Of a stretch of 64,000 nt of DNA, positions 63,838 to 64,000 are shown one piece after another. Location: the NCBI RefSeq assembly GCF_001517105.1, contig NZ_LPVF01000008.1, forward strand, positions 868,001 to 932,000, read 5' to 3'. Positions within the stretch are counted from its first letter, which is position 1. Every line of letters begins with the position of its first letter. The position numbers and the translations under genes were made by a program. The notes beneath the pieces are model-generated. The model was not told where the DNA came from. It saw nothing but the letters and a program-made list of their open reading frames with translations, and made no database searches. This DNA comes from Bacillus halotolerans (GTDB taxonomy: Bacteria; Bacillota; Bacilli; Bacillales; Bacillaceae).

Positions 63838-64000
63838 ATGAAGGCACGACATAACATAGCCGGCGTTAAGAGCCCGGAATGCTCTAAACACCATAAGTTC
63901 TACGCTGTGGAACTGAAACACGCTGCCGTGAAGGACTTCTTATCAGGACACTACTCTCTGAGAGATATCACAAGAAAATATCAAATTTTCAGTAAATCCG
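63838..64000 (+). mobile_element. 5' end of an IS3-family transposase gene (orfA), cut by window edge
   Basis: The frame from ATG 63838 reads MKARHNIAGVKSPECSKHHK, then a helix-turn-helix segment FYAVELKHAAVKDFLSGHYS and LRDITRKYQIFSKS up to the window end. This is the first DNA-binding helix region of the InsJ/IS150-type IS3 orfA. Only 54 codons are visible, so integrity cannot be judged. No ribosome site is clear. An interrupted short frame just before it (63800-63842, MKEVAKEYGILTE) may be further debris. Confidence 0.7.

Overview
The window is chromosomal DNA from a member of the Bacillus subtilis species complex. Gene content and order from yxeL through iol, csbC-htpG, aldX, qdoIR, gnt and ahpCF to yyd and fbp match the 168 chromosome as I remember it. 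The proteins look diverged by several percent, and several blocks differ, so a sister species or subspecies is more likely than 168 itself. All comparisons with 168 are from memory.

Left part (1-25.8 kb): the start of a 2-succinocysteine/sulfur-salvage operon (yxeL, yxeK), then yxeI-yxeC, the Fur-controlled ferrioxamine-binding lipoprotein yxeB, and the yxdJKLM-yxeA peptide-sensing and detoxification module. The ten-gene myo-inositol operon iolABCDEFGHIJ follows on the minus strand, with its repressor iolR and iolS divergent. IolG, E, D, B, C, J and A form a complete route from myo-inositol to DHAP and acetyl-CoA. IolR-type direct repeats and cre sites are visible.

Middle (26-43.4 kb): a Ser-rich membrane protein with yxcD, then a small cassette (CGNR zinc-finger regulator plus HPP-family membrane protein behind an inverted-repeat operator), csbC, htpG, yxcA, yxbG, yxbF, aldX, two paralogous RDD proteins flanking yxaL and yxaJ, yxaH, and the quercetin dioxygenase group qdoI/qdoR/yxnA with its operators. 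The asnH operon that I remember between aldX and yxaL in 168 is absent.

Accessory island (43.4-46.5 kb): a deletion scar joins the 3' ends of yxaD (MarR) and yxaC (LrgB). Next to it is an AT-rich three-gene cassette: a membrane-anchored DUF1433-like protein, divergent from a lipase with a helical C-terminal tail and a small helical partner. It resembles type VII secreted lipase toxins with reversed LXG architecture.

Right part (46.5-64 kb): yxaB, glxK, the gluconate operon gntRKPZ with a perfect palindromic operator, and ahpCF with a PerR-like box. Then come a decayed bglA-type remnant, a frameshifted secreted glycine-zipper protein with a 53-residue membrane partner (possible bacteriocin/immunity pair), the epipeptide operon yydFGHIJ with a variant core peptide, fbp, and the 5' end of an IS3-type transposase gene cut by the window edge. 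I saw no rRNA, tRNA or CRISPR.
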